Program-made: the position numbers and the translations under genes
NCBI GenBank assembly: GCA_036788295.1
Contig: DAIQNR010000009.1
Location: 1 to 64,000 of the forward strand
Reading direction: 5' to 3'
Source: JAHQVK01 sp036788295
GTDB lineage: Bacteria; Myxococcota; Kuafuiibacteriia; Kuafuiibacteriales; Kuafuiibacteriaceae
Length of the DNA stretch: 64,000 nt
The notes under the pieces: model-generated
The model's database searches: none
What the model saw: the letters and a program-made list of their open reading frames with translations, nothing else
Told to the model about the DNA's origin: nothing
Shown here: one piece after another, positions 19,458-29,233 of the stretch
Layout: every line of letters starts with the position of its first letter
Numbering within the stretch: the stretch's first letter is position 1

Positions 19458-22400
19458 TCAGTTTTGCCGACGACGACGGAGGAGGACCAGGGCCGCGAGC
19501 GGAACCAAGGCCAGCCACGGCCCGCCGCTCTGGCCCGGCTTCGCCCCGGCGCAGCCGTTGTCGAGCGGGAGCTGAGGCTCGGGCACGGGGTCGACGATGA
19601 TCGCCAGCGGCTGAAAGTCCACGGAGCCGGTGCTGTCGGTCACCTGGGCGAGAAACGCAAAGGCCCCCGCCGCCGATGGCGTCCCCTCGAGCGTACCGTC
19701 GGTGCGAAGCGTGATGCCCGGGGGCAGCGCTCCGGTCCCCTCGACCACGGTGACCGTGAACGGCTCCGCACAGTTGACCGGCTGGATGCGCACCGCCCGC
19801 TCGTCGTCCCCTTGAACGTACGGAGCGTTCACCCGGCCCCGGGGCAAGGTCGCGGTCGCGATCGCACACTCGTCGCTGCCCTGCACCGTCAGCCGGAACA
19901 GCGCCGAATCCGAGATCCCGGTGCCGTCCTGGACCCGGAACGTGAGGTTGTAGGTACCCGCGGTCACCGGCGTCCCGCAGAGAGCGCCATCTTCGGAGAA
20001 GGTCATGCCTTCGGGGAGGTTCCCGGTCACCGCCCACGTGTATGGCTCCACCCCATTTTGCGCCGTGACCAGCACCCGCTGGTCGCCGACGCAGTAGGGC
20101 CGACCGACGATCGCGTCCGGCAGCGGCACCTGCTGGATCCGCACCGTGCCGCTGGGCGACAGCACGTTGAGCGCAACCTGCGTGGTCGCCGACCCACCCA
20201 GGTCGTCGGTCACCCGGACCGTGACCATGAAGCTCCCCGGGGTCAGTGGAGTGCCTTCGACCACGCCGTTCTCCGAGAACTCGAGCCCTGGGGGCAGGGC
20301 GCCGAGCGCGGACCATCGGTACGGAGGAACCCCGCCCACCGCGATGACCTGCGAGCGGTACGACCGTCCGACGACGGCCGCCCGCAGCGATGGGGTCGCC
20401 ACCGCGAGCTGGACCGACGGCGATGTGATCCGCACGGAGAAGTCGCGGTCCGCAAAGGCCGTCCCCGAGGACGCCCGCAGGGTGAACGCGAACAACCCCT
20501 CCTCGGACGGGGTTCCGGAGATGATGCCGCCCGCGCCGTCGAGCGACAGCCCACCGGGCAGATCGCCGTCCGCGACGCCCCAAGTGATCGGCTCGGAGCC
20601 CCCCGCCGCGTACACACCCACCTGGTACGGGACGCCTAGGGTCCCGTTGTCGATCCGAGAGGTGATGAATCGGATCGCCGCCCCGAACACCGGGATCTGG
20701 GGTCCGGTGATGCGGTTGTTCGCTTTCGAGACCTCGGTGACCCGATCCTCGGGGTCGAGGATGAGACCCAGGAAGTAGGTACCCGGAGTCACACTCGGGG
20801 GGATATCGACGATGTCGATCCCGTAGTCGTCCTGGTTCGTCGCGAGCCCGGTCGTGAACGTCCCGATCGGGATGTCGGTGGGATCGATCGAAGCGTTCGA
20901 CGACAGATAGTAGGTGTAGTCGAAGCTCGGCGCGTCCTCGACGCCGATGTTGGCGATGAGCCTCGTCACCGCCAGCTGCTCGCCGGCCGCACCCGCCGTC
21001 GCGGTCTCCACGATCTGTCCAGTGAGATCAGGGATCGGAAAGACCACCGACAGCGGAGTCGGGATGCGGCGAATGTTGTTCCGGTTGTTGACCTCGGGAA
21101 CCGCGGAGAAGATGTCCACGACCACCCCCAGGTACAAGGACCGGGTGGAGGTGTAGGTCGGCACGGTCACCCGGTCGGTCAGCGTTCGCTGCCCTCCGGC
21201 GGGGAGCGACAACAGGGGAGACAAAAACACCTGCTGGTCCCTGAACACGTTGATGACGTCCGTCTCCGAGAGGAAGTAGGCGTAGCGAAAGCCGTTCGCA
21301 GGAGCGTCCGGGCCGTTCGAGAGTTCGAGCGTGACCTCCATCGGGCGACCGATGAACACAATCTCTGGCGCGGAAAGCGAGTCGGCGCTCAGGTCCGCGC
21401 CCTCGATCACGATCGTTCCTCCCGCTTGCCTCGCGTTGTTCGTGAAGACCGCCTCAGCTGGGTTGTTGTCCGGGTTGATGACCACGAACACCCGGTAGGT
21501 CCCGGGGGTGATCGCAGGGGTGGGGAAGGTGACGTCGAGGCTGCCGGTGGCGTTCGCGCCGTTGAAGAAGATGAGGCCCCGGTATCCTTCGATGTCCGTT
21601 CCGTCGAAGGTGTCGTCGTCCGAGAAGAACACCCCTACCGGGATGTTTCCGACGAAGCCGATGCCTTCGGAGCGGAAGGTGCCCTGGACCCGAATCGGCG
21701 TCCCCGCCTGCGCGGTGGTCAGCGCTTGGCGGCTCGCGGCGAGGGTTACGAAATCGAACGCGTTCACGATGTCGGTCGCCGACGCCTGGAGATTGTTCAT
21801 CTCGTCCACTTCGGGGATGCGTGCGTTCGGGTCTACCTCGGCGATCACGCGGTAGCGGGCTCCGGGGAGGCTCGCCGGGAACGTGACCGAGCGGGTGTCT
21901 GGCAAGCTATCCTGCCCGGCGAAGGTCACCGTGTAGTTGCCGAGCACCACCGCGGTCGTGCGGTCGAGCGTCGGGCTGGTCGAAGCGTAGAGCCGGTAGG
22001 CCACCGAACCGCTGAACGGGACGGCCCGGTTCTCGATGGTGGTGGTGATGTCGACCGTGCCGCCGGGCAGCACCTGCGGCGGGACCACCACGGACGCGAC
22101 CGTGAAGTCCGGCCCCGAGCCGAAGCGAGTGTCCCCGACGACGATGTTGTTGGCCCGGTTCGTCTCCGGGATCGTGTTGGCGGGGTCGATGATGCAGATG
22201 GGATAGTATTGACCGGGGGCGATGGCGCCGGCTCCCATCGCGGGAAGCGTGAAGGTGGCCTGTCCGGTCTCCCGGTTGGAACCACGAAACGCCATGGGCA
22301 CGGTGCCGAGGACCGGGTCGGTCGCGTCGAACGCTTGGTCGACCGACGCCCGGAGCTGGATGTCCACCGACCCGACGTACGGCACCCCGTTGTTCACGAG

Positions 22401-23519
22401 GTCGAGCTCGAAGGTCAGCGGGTCTCCCGGGTTTGCGCCCCGGGGGTTCACGACCCGGCAGCCGTCTCCGGCCAGCTCGTACGCGGTCGCAAATCTCTGG
22501 TCTGCTACAGCAGTGTTGTCGTCCTCGTTGAACTCCGGATATTGGTCGTTCGCGTCGATCCTCGCGATCAGGAAGTAGTCTCCATTGGGTAGCGTCGCCG
22601 GAACCTCCCAGTTCACGAGCTGGTCCTGGCTTCCATTTGGAAGGTTCGCCACCGTGGCCGTCCCGATGCGAAAGTCGGTCGCGACATCGAGCGTATTGTT
22701 CGCCGACAGCCAAACGTCGATCAGCACGTTGGTCGCGGCGTTTTGGCCGATGTTGATGGCGGTCACCGTGCCCGTCCCGGTCGTCCCCGGGAAGCCGCCT
22801 CTTGGAAACGACCCCACCTCGATGGTGAGCTCGGGGTCGATTGGGGCCCGGATCGAAAACGCCCGGCCCGACACCGCGTTGTAGTCGGCGGCGGTGCAGT
22901 TGGCGGTGAGAGCGCAGGGTCGAAACGCGCCCTTTGGGTCGTTCGCCCGTCCGGTGAAGCCCATCGTCGCCGACCAAGCCGCGGCCCCGATCGTGCCTCC
23001 GTACCGGACCTCGAGCCGCCCATCCTCGAAGATCCAGACCTGCATCCGGGCCGTGCCGCCGTTCAGCCAGGGCGCCCACTCGACCACGCGGATCCGGTTC
23101 GGGGCGGTCCCGGTCTCTCCGGTCCTGCACGTTACCGCCGATAGGTCGTCCCACCACGGGGCGATGATGGGCCCGTCGACCTGGGTCGAGAGCACCGGGA
23201 GATTGTTCGGGAGCGACGAGAACTGCACCGGTAGAGGCCCGAGGCCGAGCCAGCCCTCCACCGAAGCGCCGTACACGGTGTGGTTCGTCCCGGCGTAGTT
23301 GAACGTGAACCCGATGGGTTGGTTCTTGGACAGAGTGCCCGAGAAGTTCGTGAAGATGGCCCGGATCCCGGTGATCCCCGGGATGTTGTCGAGCGCGACG
23401 AACGGCTCGGCGCGCTCGGCCGCCACCAGCACCGACCCCTGCGCCTGGGCGAGGACGGTAGAGGGCGCGAACAACGCGCTCGATACCAAAAGTGCAACAG
23501 TCGTCGGTTTCGTTCGCAT
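19458..23519 (-). CDS. giant secreted CARDB / putative-Ig surface protein with MYXO-CTERM-like tail
   Basis: 1,353 residues from ATG 23519, preceded by AGGAGA at good spacing. Signal peptide (about 1-25, A-L-F-A-P-S-T-V-L-A-Q-A). Residues about 30-210 form a beta-rich domain with W-D-D-L-S-A and W-S-A-T-M-G-F-T-G. About 220-930: several CARDB repeats with recurring G-x-Y, I-P-E and N-N motifs such as I-P-E-V-D-E-M-N-N. About 950-1310: four putative-Ig (He_PIG) repeats with L-P-x-G-L-x-x-x-x-x-G-x-x-x-G-T-P. End: N-G-C, hydrophobic helix, R-R-R-R. Such proteins are surface adhesins or scaffolds in Myxococcota. No enzyme domain is seen. The gene stands alone. Confidence 0.9.
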   Translation of the reverse strand: MRTKPTTVALLVSSALFAPSTVLAQAQGSVLVAAERAEPFVALDNIPGITGIRAIFTNFSGTLSKNQPIGFTFNYAGTNHTVYGASVEGWLGLGPLPVQFSSLPNNLPVLSTQVDGPIIAPWWDDLSAVTCRTGETGTAPNRIRVVEWAPWLNGGTARMQVWIFEDGRLEVRYGGTIGAAAWSATMGFTGRANDPKGAFRPCALTANCTAADYNAVSGRAFSIRAPIDPELTIEVGSFPRGGFPGTTGTGTVTAINIGQNAATNVLIDVWLSANNTLDVATDFRIGTATVANLPNGSQDQLVNWEVPATLPNGDYFLIARIDANDQYPEFNEDDNTAVADQRFATAYELAGDGCRVVNPRGANPGDPLTFELDLVNNGVPYVGSVDIQLRASVDQAFDATDPVLGTVPMAFRGSNRETGQATFTLPAMGAGAIAPGQYYPICIIDPANTIPETNRANNIVVGDTRFGSGPDFTVASVVVPPQVLPGGTVDITTTIENRAVPFSGSVAYRLYASTSPTLDRTTAVVLGNYTVTFAGQDSLPDTRSVTFPASLPGARYRVIAEVDPNARIPEVDEMNNLQASATDIVNAFDFVTLAASRQALTTAQAGTPIRVQGTFRSEGIGFVGNIPVGVFFSDDDTFDGTDIEGYRGLIFFNGANATGSLDVTFPTPAITPGTYRVFVVINPDNNPAEAVFTNNARQAGGTIVIEGADLSADSLSAPEIVFIGRPMEVTLELSNGPDAPANGFRYAYFLSETDVINVFRDQQVFLSPLLSLPAGGQRTLTDRVTVPTYTSTRSLYLGVVVDIFSAVPEVNNRNNIRRIPTPLSVVFPIPDLTGQIVETATAGAAGEQLAVTRLIANIGVEDAPSFDYTYYLSSNASIDPTDIPIGTFTTGLATNQDDYGIDIVDIPPSVTPGTYFLGLILDPEDRVTEVSKANNRITGPQIPVFGAAIRFITSRIDNGTLGVPYQVGVYAAGGSEPITWGVADGDLPGGLSLDGAGGIISGTPSEEGLFAFTLRASSGTAFADRDFSVRITSPSVQLAVATPSLRAAVVGRSYRSQVIAVGGVPPYRWSALGALPPGLEFSENGVVEGTPLTPGSFMVTVRVTDDLGGSATTQVALNVLSPSGTVRIQQVPLPDAIVGRPYCVGDQRVLVTAQNGVEPYTWAVTGNLPEGMTFSEDGALCGTPVTAGTYNLTFRVQDGTGISDSALFRLTVQGSDECAIATATLPRGRVNAPYVQGDDERAVRIQPVNCAEPFTVTVVEGTGALPPGITLRTDGTLEGTPSAAGAFAFLAQVTDSTGSVDFQPLAIIVDPVPEPQLPLDNGCAGAKPGQSGGPWLALVPLAALVLLRRRRQN

Positions 23520-23599
23520 CGGCGGTCTCCTCGGAGCGGTCGGCCCCGGCGTCACTTTCCCGGCACCGAGCGTTTTCGTCAGCCAGCGAGGGGAAAAAA

Positions 23600-24385
23600 T
23601 CACTCGGGCGCGAGCGGCTCAAGATCGTAGTCCATGACGAGCGGAGCGTGGTCGCTGAACCGGCGGCGGCGGTAGATCGAGGCGGCCTTGACCTTGGCCC
23701 TCAGGTCAGGGCTCACGATCTGGTAGTCGAGCCGCCAACCGACGTCCTTCTCGTAGGCTCGCCCCCGGTTCGACCACCACGTGTACTGGCGGGGAGCCTG
23801 GTTCACGACCCGAAACGCGTCCACCCACCCGAGCTCGTCGAACACCCGGTCGAGCCAGGCCCGCTCCTCCGGGAGAAACCCCGAGTTTTTCTGGTTGCTG
23901 CGCCAGTTCTCGAGGTCGATGTTGCGGTGGGCGATGTTCCAGTCCCCGCAAAGGATGAACGACCTCCTCTCCTTTTGCAGCTCCGACAGATGGCCGTAGA
24001 GCCGGTCGAGGAACCGGTACTTCGCCGCTTGGCGCTCCTCACCGGACGATCCGGAGGGGATGTAGAGCGAGACGACGGACAGCGGCCCGAAGTCGGCCCT
24101 AAGGTACCGGCCCTCCTCGTCCCACCCCGGCCAACCGAGCGCGCTCACCACGCGGTCCGGTCGCTTTCGGGCGTAGATCGCGACCCCGCTGTAGCCCTTC
24201 TTCGCCGCGGGTTGGAACACGGCGTGGTAGCGGCGGGTGCTTCGAGCGGCGTCGGGGATTTGCTCCGGCAGGGCCCGGACCTCCTGAAGGCAGATGACGT
24301 CCGCGGCCTGGCGGCGCTGCCAGTAAAAGTAGCCCTTCTCGGCCGCGCTGCGGATCCCGTTGAGGTTGAGCGTGATGACCCGCAT
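23600..24385 (-). CDS. xth: exodeoxyribonuclease III (AP endonuclease)
   Basis: 261 residues from ATG 24385, the Xth/ExoA family of base-excision repair enzymes. N-L-N-G-I-R at the start, metal-binding Glu in L-Q-E-V-R-A, C-G-D-W-N-I-A-H, L-D-Y-Q-I-V-S and the terminal S-D-H-A-P-L-V-M-D-Y are all in place. It cleaves DNA at abasic sites and removes 3' blocks. It follows the DUF2062 gene on the same strand with only four bases between them. Residues upstream of ATG 24385 in the open frame were excluded because the conserved N-terminal strand begins at M-R-V-I-T-L. Confidence 0.94.
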   Translation of the reverse strand: MRVITLNLNGIRSAAEKGYFYWQRRQAADVICLQEVRALPEQIPDAARSTRRYHAVFQPAAKKGYSGVAIYARKRPDRVVSALGWPGWDEEGRYLRADFGPLSVVSLYIPSGSSGEERQAAKYRFLDRLYGHLSELQKERRSFILCGDWNIAHRNIDLENWRSNQKNSGFLPEERAWLDRVFDELGWVDAFRVVNQAPRQYTWWSNRGRAYEKDVGWRLDYQIVSPDLRAKVKAASIYRRRRFSDHAPLVMDYDLEPLAPE

Positions 24386-24389
24386 GCGG

Positions 24390-25052
24390 TCAGCGGCGGT
24401 TCCGGTACGCCCGAAGCACCCGGAGGGTGATCCACCCACCGACGACCGCGGCGACGAGCCCCACGAACAGGCTCCCCACCCACAGCTCCCCGCCGATTCG
24501 ACCGAGCAGGGCCGCCGCCGCCGACCAGAACTGGGGGTCGAAGAGCCGCTCGAAGAAGCCGATGTCCCGGGAGGGATCGCCTTCGATGAGGCGCTCGATG
24601 GCGGCCCGGCTCGCGGGCGAGGTCTCGATGCGCCCGGTCAACAGGAAGGTCCCGACCCGCCAGTTGAAATAATAGATGGGGGCGGCGGTGAGCGGATTGG
24701 TCACCCAAATCGGGAGGATGCCGCTGACCTTGTTGGCGGGCAGGACCGCGACCACCGCCAGGTAGAGCACCATCTGGATCCCTATGGTGGGGGTGAAGGC
24801 GATGAAGAAGCCGATAGCCACCCCGAGCGCGATGCGTCCGGGCGTGTCGTCGAGATGCAGGACGTGGGTCGCGAAATACCCGGACCATCGCTGGAGCAGG
24901 CGACCGAGCCGACTCCGGATGGTGGTGGGGCGATGGGCTCCCGTATAGGGTTCCTCCCCGTGCGGGATTCGGGTTTCCACGGATCCCTGGCGTTCCGCGG
25001 GAGGTGTGACCGGCCCGTCGGGCCCAGGATCTCCCACCGGCGCCGCTTCCAT
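24390..25052 (-). CDS. DUF2062 domain membrane protein
   Basis: 220 residues. A hydrophilic N-terminus (about 60 residues, Pro-rich) precedes the DUF2062 domain, recognised by G-V-A-I-G-F-F-I-A-F-T-P-T-I-G-I-Q and T-N-P-L-T-A-A-P-I-Y-Y-F-N-W. Several hydrophobic helices follow, so it is an inner-membrane protein; the family's role is unknown, though members occur near cell-envelope and exopolysaccharide genes. It is upstream of and nearly touches xth. The start may lie further in, since no strong Shine-Dalgarno sequence is visible and the first 50 residues are not conserved in the family. Confidence 0.8.
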   Translation of the reverse strand: MEAAPVGDPGPDGPVTPPAERQGSVETRIPHGEEPYTGAHRPTTIRSRLGRLLQRWSGYFATHVLHLDDTPGRIALGVAIGFFIAFTPTIGIQMVLYLAVVAVLPANKVSGILPIWVTNPLTAAPIYYFNWRVGTFLLTGRIETSPASRAAIERLIEGDPSRDIGFFERLFDPQFWSAAAALLGRIGGELWVGSLFVGLVAAVVGGWITLRVLRAYRNRR

Positions 25053-25104
25053 GGCGAGCGGTGTACGACGAAGCCGGCGGGGCCAGCAATCGTTTCAGCG
25101 GGCT

Positions 25105-26055
25105 CTATGGGGTCGGAAGACTGCAGATCGCCGAACCCACCGCGCAGGCCACCTCCCTCAGCGCCGAGGAGGGCAGACCCCCAGGCCGAAGCGCGAGCGA
25201 CGACTCTTGGGCGAATCGCTGACCGAGCCTCGCGCACGAGTCCGCGTCTCCCCGGCCGCAGGAGGGCAGGTCCTTCCCGCCCCAGGTGGACCCCAGCCGG
25301 ACCCCGCGGGCGAGCGTCGCTCCGAGCTGCGCGCACGATTCCATGGCGCCGGCCCCGCACCGCTGTGCGTCGAGGTCGATCGGACGCCCCTCGGGAGCTG
25401 GGGACCGAAAAGAGCCGCCGGACGCGACCACGACCACCTCCACCGCGATGAGAGCCACGACCGCGCCGATCAGCGGCTGCACCCAGGCCTGCCGTCTGGG
25501 AGCGGGCGCTTCACCCGTCCGAGCGAGGGCGGCGGGCCGAGCGGACGGCGGGGCCGCGCGCGATGGGGCTCGGACCAGCGGTTCGGCCCGAAACACCCCC
25601 ACCGGGGTCGCTTCCGGTCGACCTGTCCGATCCGACCACGGCGAAATGGGCCTCGGCGGCGGGGTCAGGTCCTCGACCGGCGGGGTCAGGTCCTCGACCG
25701 GCGGTTCGAACCGAATCTCGATCGGCGCGGTGGTCGGGGCCGTCTCTTCGACCATCGGGGGCGGAGCCGACCAGCTCGGTCCGGGCTCGTACGCGACCGC
25801 TTCGGGGCTCGCCACCACCGTTCGGGCGGAGCGATCCACCCCGAGCGCAGCCGCCGCCCGGTCGAACGCGGGAAACTCGACGCCCACCGACGATTTCAGC
25901 TCGGGGGCGACGTGCACCCCTTCGCGGTCGAGCCGTTCCACCAGCCGGCGGCGCGCGGCTTCGGCCGCCGCCCGCTCCCCTTCGCTGCCCGCCTTTCGCG
26001 CCAGCCGCTCGAGCCGCCTCAGCTTCTCGAGCACTTTTCGATTGGACTCGGTCAC
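25105..26055 (-). CDS. DUF2786-like N-terminus, membrane helix and Sel1-like C-terminus (hypothetical)
   Basis: 316 residues from GTG 26055. Residues 1-45 (L-E-K-L-R-R-L-E-R-L-A and A-A-E-A-A-R-R-R-L-V) resemble DUF2786. A Pro/Ala-rich middle with a duplicated P-P-V-E-D-L-T follows, then a membrane helix (P-L-I-G-A-V-V-A-L-I-A-V-E). The C-terminal part has two Cys/Gly units of the Sel1-like type (C-G-A-G-A-M-E-S-C-A-Q-L-G and C-G-R-G-D-A-D-S-C-A-R-L-G) common in Myxococcota. The topology suggests an inner-membrane protein with a periplasmic cysteine-rich domain. The function is unknown. It is divergent from selO. Confidence 0.6.
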   Translation of the reverse strand: MTESNRKVLEKLRRLERLARKAGSEGERAAAEAARRRLVERLDREGVHVAPELKSSVGVEFPAFDRAAAALGVDRSARTVVASPEAVAYEPGPSWSAPPPMVEETAPTTAPIEIRFEPPVEDLTPPVEDLTPPPRPISPWSDRTGRPEATPVGVFRAEPLVRAPSRAAPPSARPAALARTGEAPAPRRQAWVQPLIGAVVALIAVEVVVVASGGSFRSPAPEGRPIDLDAQRCGAGAMESCAQLGATLARGVRLGSTWGGKDLPSCGRGDADSCARLGQRFAQESSLALRPGGLPSSALREVACAVGSAICSLPTP

Positions 26056-26289
26056 CGCCCCGCCGGCGCCCACTCTACGCGAGGGCGGTCCAGTCCGGAA
26101 ACGGGGGCACCGTCCGGGAGGCACCGAAAACCGTGGGCCGGTCGGGGGACCCTCGGACGGGCGCCGCGACGACGCGGGTAGGCCGTTTCCTGGTCCCGGC
26201 GATGAGGTGGCGCGCTTCGCAGGTAGGGGCCGCTCCGGCTTGGCGGGCGAGCGGTGGGCCGGTACGGGTGGCCGGACCGGGAAACCATC

Positions 26290-27741
26290 ATGTTCGCGTT
26301 CGACAACACCTACGTCCGAGACCTGACCGGCGCTTACGCGGCGGTCGCCCCCGAGACCCCGCCGGCGCCGCGGCTGGTCGCGCTCAACCGGCCGCTGGCC
26401 GAAGAGCTCGGGCTCGATCCGGACGCGCTCGAGCGCGAAGGTGCGGAACTCCTGTCCGGAGCCCGCCTCCCGAGCGGGGCCGAGCCGATCGCGCAGGCCT
26501 ACGCCGGACACCAGTTCGGGGGGCTGTCGCCGCAGCTCGGCGATGGCCGGGCCCACCTGCTCGGCGAGATCGTGGACCGGCACGGCCGGCGGCGGGATCT
26601 GCAGCTGAAGGGCTCGGGCCGCACCCCGTTCTCCCGGCGGGGGGACGGCAAAGCGGCGCTCGGTCCGATGCTGAGGGAATACCTCATCGGCGAGGCGATG
26701 CACCACCTCGGCATCCCCACCACCCGGGCCCTCGCGGTGACCGCCACCGGAGAGGAAGTCTTGCGGGAGATGGCCCGTCCCGGCGCGGTGCTCGCCCGGA
26801 TCGCCGCGAGCCACCTCCGGGTGGGTACCTTCGAGTTCTTCGCGCTGCGCGGCGACCGCGAGTCCCTACGCCGCCTGCTCGACTACACCATCGAGCGCCA
26901 CTACCCAGGCGCGGACAGGACGGCGGTCGGATTGCTGACGGCCGTGCGGGATGCCCAGGCCGCGCTCGTCGCCGAGTGGATGGGGGTGGGATTCATCCAT
27001 GGGGTGATGAACACCGACAACGTCGCCCTGTCGGGGGAGACCATCGACTACGGCCCGTGCGCCTTCATGGACAGCCACCATCCCGGTACGGTGTTCAGCT
27101 CCATCGACGGCCACGGCCGCTACGCCTACGGCAACCAGCCCGCGATCCTGGGCTGGAACCTCGCTCGTTTTGCCTCCGCCCTGCTCCCCGTCGTGCACGA
27201 CGACCCGGAGGAGGCGGTGGCGATGGCCCAGCCGGTCATCGATGGGTACGAGGCGGTGTACCGGGCGGCTCAGCTCGCGGTGATGCGAAGAAAGCTCGGC
27301 CTCGGCTCGGTCCGAGCCGAGGACGAGACCCTCGTCGACGAGCTCCTGCGGCTGATGGCCGACGCCCGCCCCGATCATACCGGCGCGTTTCGCGGCCTCG
27401 CCGACGTCGCCCGCGGGGACCGCGATCGCTGGACCTCATGGTTCGATGACCGCGACCGGGCCGAGACGTGGGTTCGGCGGTGGCTCGAGCGGCTCGGCGA
27501 AGACGGCGCGCCTCCGGAGCGGGCCGAGGCCCTCGAGCGGGCAAATCCCGTGTACGTTGCCAGAAACCACCAGGTCGAGCGCGCGCTCGCCGCCGCCTCC
27601 GACGAAGGCGACTTCGGGCCGTTTCACGCGCTCGTCTCCGTTCTCACCGACCCGTTCACCCGCCGCCCCGGGCTAAAGGCCTACGAATCGCCGGCGCCGG
27701 CCTCGTTCACGGCCGACTATCGAACCTTCTGCGGGACCTGA
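26290..27741 (+). CDS. selO: protein adenylyltransferase SelO
   Basis: 483 residues from ATG 26290. SelO (YdiU) is a pseudokinase-fold enzyme that transfers AMP to protein hydroxyls, in E. coli on redox-related targets. Motifs: Q-A-Y-A-G-H-Q-F-G-G, L-K-G-S-G-R-T-P-F-S-R-R-G-D-G, G-V-M-N-T-D-N and I-D-Y-G-P-C-A-F-M-D, which carry the nucleotide and metal residues. The protein ends T-F-C-G-T, a Cys near the C-terminus as in many bacterial SelO proteins; eukaryotic SelO has Sec there. Its 3' end overlaps the convergent metalloprotease gene by 35 bp. Confidence 0.94.
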   Translation: MFAFDNTYVRDLTGAYAAVAPETPPAPRLVALNRPLAEELGLDPDALEREGAELLSGARLPSGAEPIAQAYAGHQFGGLSPQLGDGRAHLLGEIVDRHGRRRDLQLKGSGRTPFSRRGDGKAALGPMLREYLIGEAMHHLGIPTTRALAVTATGEEVLREMARPGAVLARIAASHLRVGTFEFFALRGDRESLRRLLDYTIERHYPGADRTAVGLLTAVRDAQAALVAEWMGVGFIHGVMNTDNVALSGETIDYGPCAFMDSHHPGTVFSSIDGHGRYAYGNQPAILGWNLARFASALLPVVHDDPEEAVAMAQPVIDGYEAVYRAAQLAVMRRKLGLGSVRAEDETLVDELLRLMADARPDHTGAFRGLADVARGDRDRWTSWFDDRDRAETWVRRWLERLGEDGAPPERAEALERANPVYVARNHQVERALAAASDEGDFGPFHALVSVLTDPFTRRPGLKAYESPAPASFTADYRTFCGT

Positions 27742-29206
27742 GCCGCCTCGAGAGCAGAGCCACGGCGGCGACGAGCAGCGGGAAGCTCGCCCGCTCCTCA
27801 TCGACGAGCGCGGCGCATCCTCCGGTCGCGTCGCCGCCCGAACCGTCCGGCTCCGGCGCTTCGGGCCGCTCCGGCTCCTCCGGTCGTTCGGGCTGCTCCG
27901 GCTCCTCCGGTTCTTCGGGCTCACCCAGGCACACCGCGTTCTCCGCCTCGTCGCCGACGCAGAGGGTGGGACGCAGCGAGGGACCGGACCGCCGGGTGTC
28001 CACCAGACCCACCCGCAGCGGCGCCCCCGCCGGCACGAGGAACCGCCGCGCTCCCTCGTCCGCCGGCCACCGGGCGACGGGCTCTCGTCCCATCGAGTCG
28101 AGCACGGCTACGAACAACCCTTCGAGCGGCGCCCCCGTGGCCTCGACCCACAGCTCCTGGCGAGGTCCGGGATCGACGTCGAAAGCCCGGAGCGTGGCTG
28201 GGAACATCCTCAGCCGACCGGTGTTGACCGGAGCCGCCACCGCGGTGGTCGTCAGCGGGGGGTAGCCGGCCGCCTCCCGGTAGGTCGGGGCCGCGACCGC
28301 CGCCCCGAGGGCGAGGTTGAACGACGAAAACTCGAGAAAGTCCCGATCGAAGCCGGGGCCCCCCGCGGCGCGAATGACGTGGTCCGCGCTGTCGAGCCAG
28401 CCTTCGTCGGCGGCGGCTCCATCGCGGCGCTCCCACAGCGCTCGCGTGATCTGTGGCCCGTACCGCTCCTCGAGGAACCGAAAATAGATCCCCACCCCGT
28501 ACACGAACGAGTCGAAGCCGCCGCCGTCGGCATCGAGCGTTCGATCGCTCCTGGATAGATAAGCGCCGATGAACCCCTCGAAGTCATAGAGCCGGTCGTC
28601 GAACCACTCGGTGGCCCACACCGCCGTGCCCTCGGTGAGGCTCCCCCGCTCACCGGCAGCGTACGCGGCCTGCACGGCGTGAAACAGCTCGTGGCTGGCG
28701 AGGATCCGGTTGCCGACTTCGGTGCTGGGGTAGCCATATCCAGCGAAGTCGTTTTCGTGACGGATGTGCCCGGCGCAGCGGCGAACCGACCCCGGCTCGC
28801 ACGCGTCGATCACGAACATGCCGGTGCCGCGGCGGTTCATGTCGATGAGGTAGACGTCGAAGAGGTCGTCGCCGCCGTCCCCGTTCGGTGCGCCGCCATC
28901 GGACAGCGGGCGCCGATAGCCTCCTGCTTCGTAGAAGGTCAGCGCTTCGTCGTAGGTGCGCGCGACTTGCTCGACGAAGAACGGGACCGCGGGCCCGGGG
29001 AGCGGGACGGCGTGGCGGCCGGAGCGGGTGAAGTGGATGCGAAACGCCCCGCCCGGGGACACCACCGACTCGATCATGTCCTCCGAGCCGTAGCTCGGCT
29101 CCGACGACCTCGGGTCATCGGGGCGGATCGGGAGGGCCGATGTGGCGAAGTCGAGCGGGACCGGCCCGCAGGCAGACAGCAGGACAGCGACGACGAGCGA
29201 GCGCAC
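27707..29206 (-). CDS. MXAN_6640-type metalloprotease-like lipoprotein with MYXO-CTERM-like tail
   Basis: 499 residues. The N-terminus has a short lipobox (V-A-V-L-L-S-A-C-G), suggesting export and lipid attachment. H-E-L-F-H (residues about 176-180) is an HExxH zinc motif, followed by L-T-E-G-T-A-V-W, as in gluzincin-like myxobacterial proteins of the MXAN_6640 kind. A beta-rich C-terminal domain follows, then a Glu/Pro linker (repeated E-E-P, E-R-P) and a tail G-G-C with a hydrophobic stretch and R-R. The protein is probably a surface protease; substrate unknown. Having both a lipobox and a MYXO-CTERM-like tail is unusual. It overlaps the 3' end of selO on the other strand. Confidence 0.8.
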   Translation of the reverse strand: MRSLVVAVLLSACGPVPLDFATSALPIRPDDPRSSEPSYGSEDMIESVVSPGGAFRIHFTRSGRHAVPLPGPAVPFFVEQVARTYDEALTFYEAGGYRRPLSDGGAPNGDGGDDLFDVYLIDMNRRGTGMFVIDACEPGSVRRCAGHIRHENDFAGYGYPSTEVGNRILASHELFHAVQAAYAAGERGSLTEGTAVWATEWFDDRLYDFEGFIGAYLSRSDRTLDADGGGFDSFVYGVGIYFRFLEERYGPQITRALWERRDGAAADEGWLDSADHVIRAAGGPGFDRDFLEFSSFNLALGAAVAAPTYREAAGYPPLTTTAVAAPVNTGRLRMFPATLRAFDVDPGPRQELWVEATGAPLEGLFVAVLDSMGREPVARWPADEGARRFLVPAGAPLRVGLVDTRRSGPSLRPTLCVGDEAENAVCLGEPEEPEEPEQPERPEEPERPEAPEPDGSGGDATGGCAALVDEERASFPLLVAAVALLSRRLRSRRRFDSRP

Positions 29207-29233
29207 CAGAGGGGCCTACCTTGGAAAGCCGGC

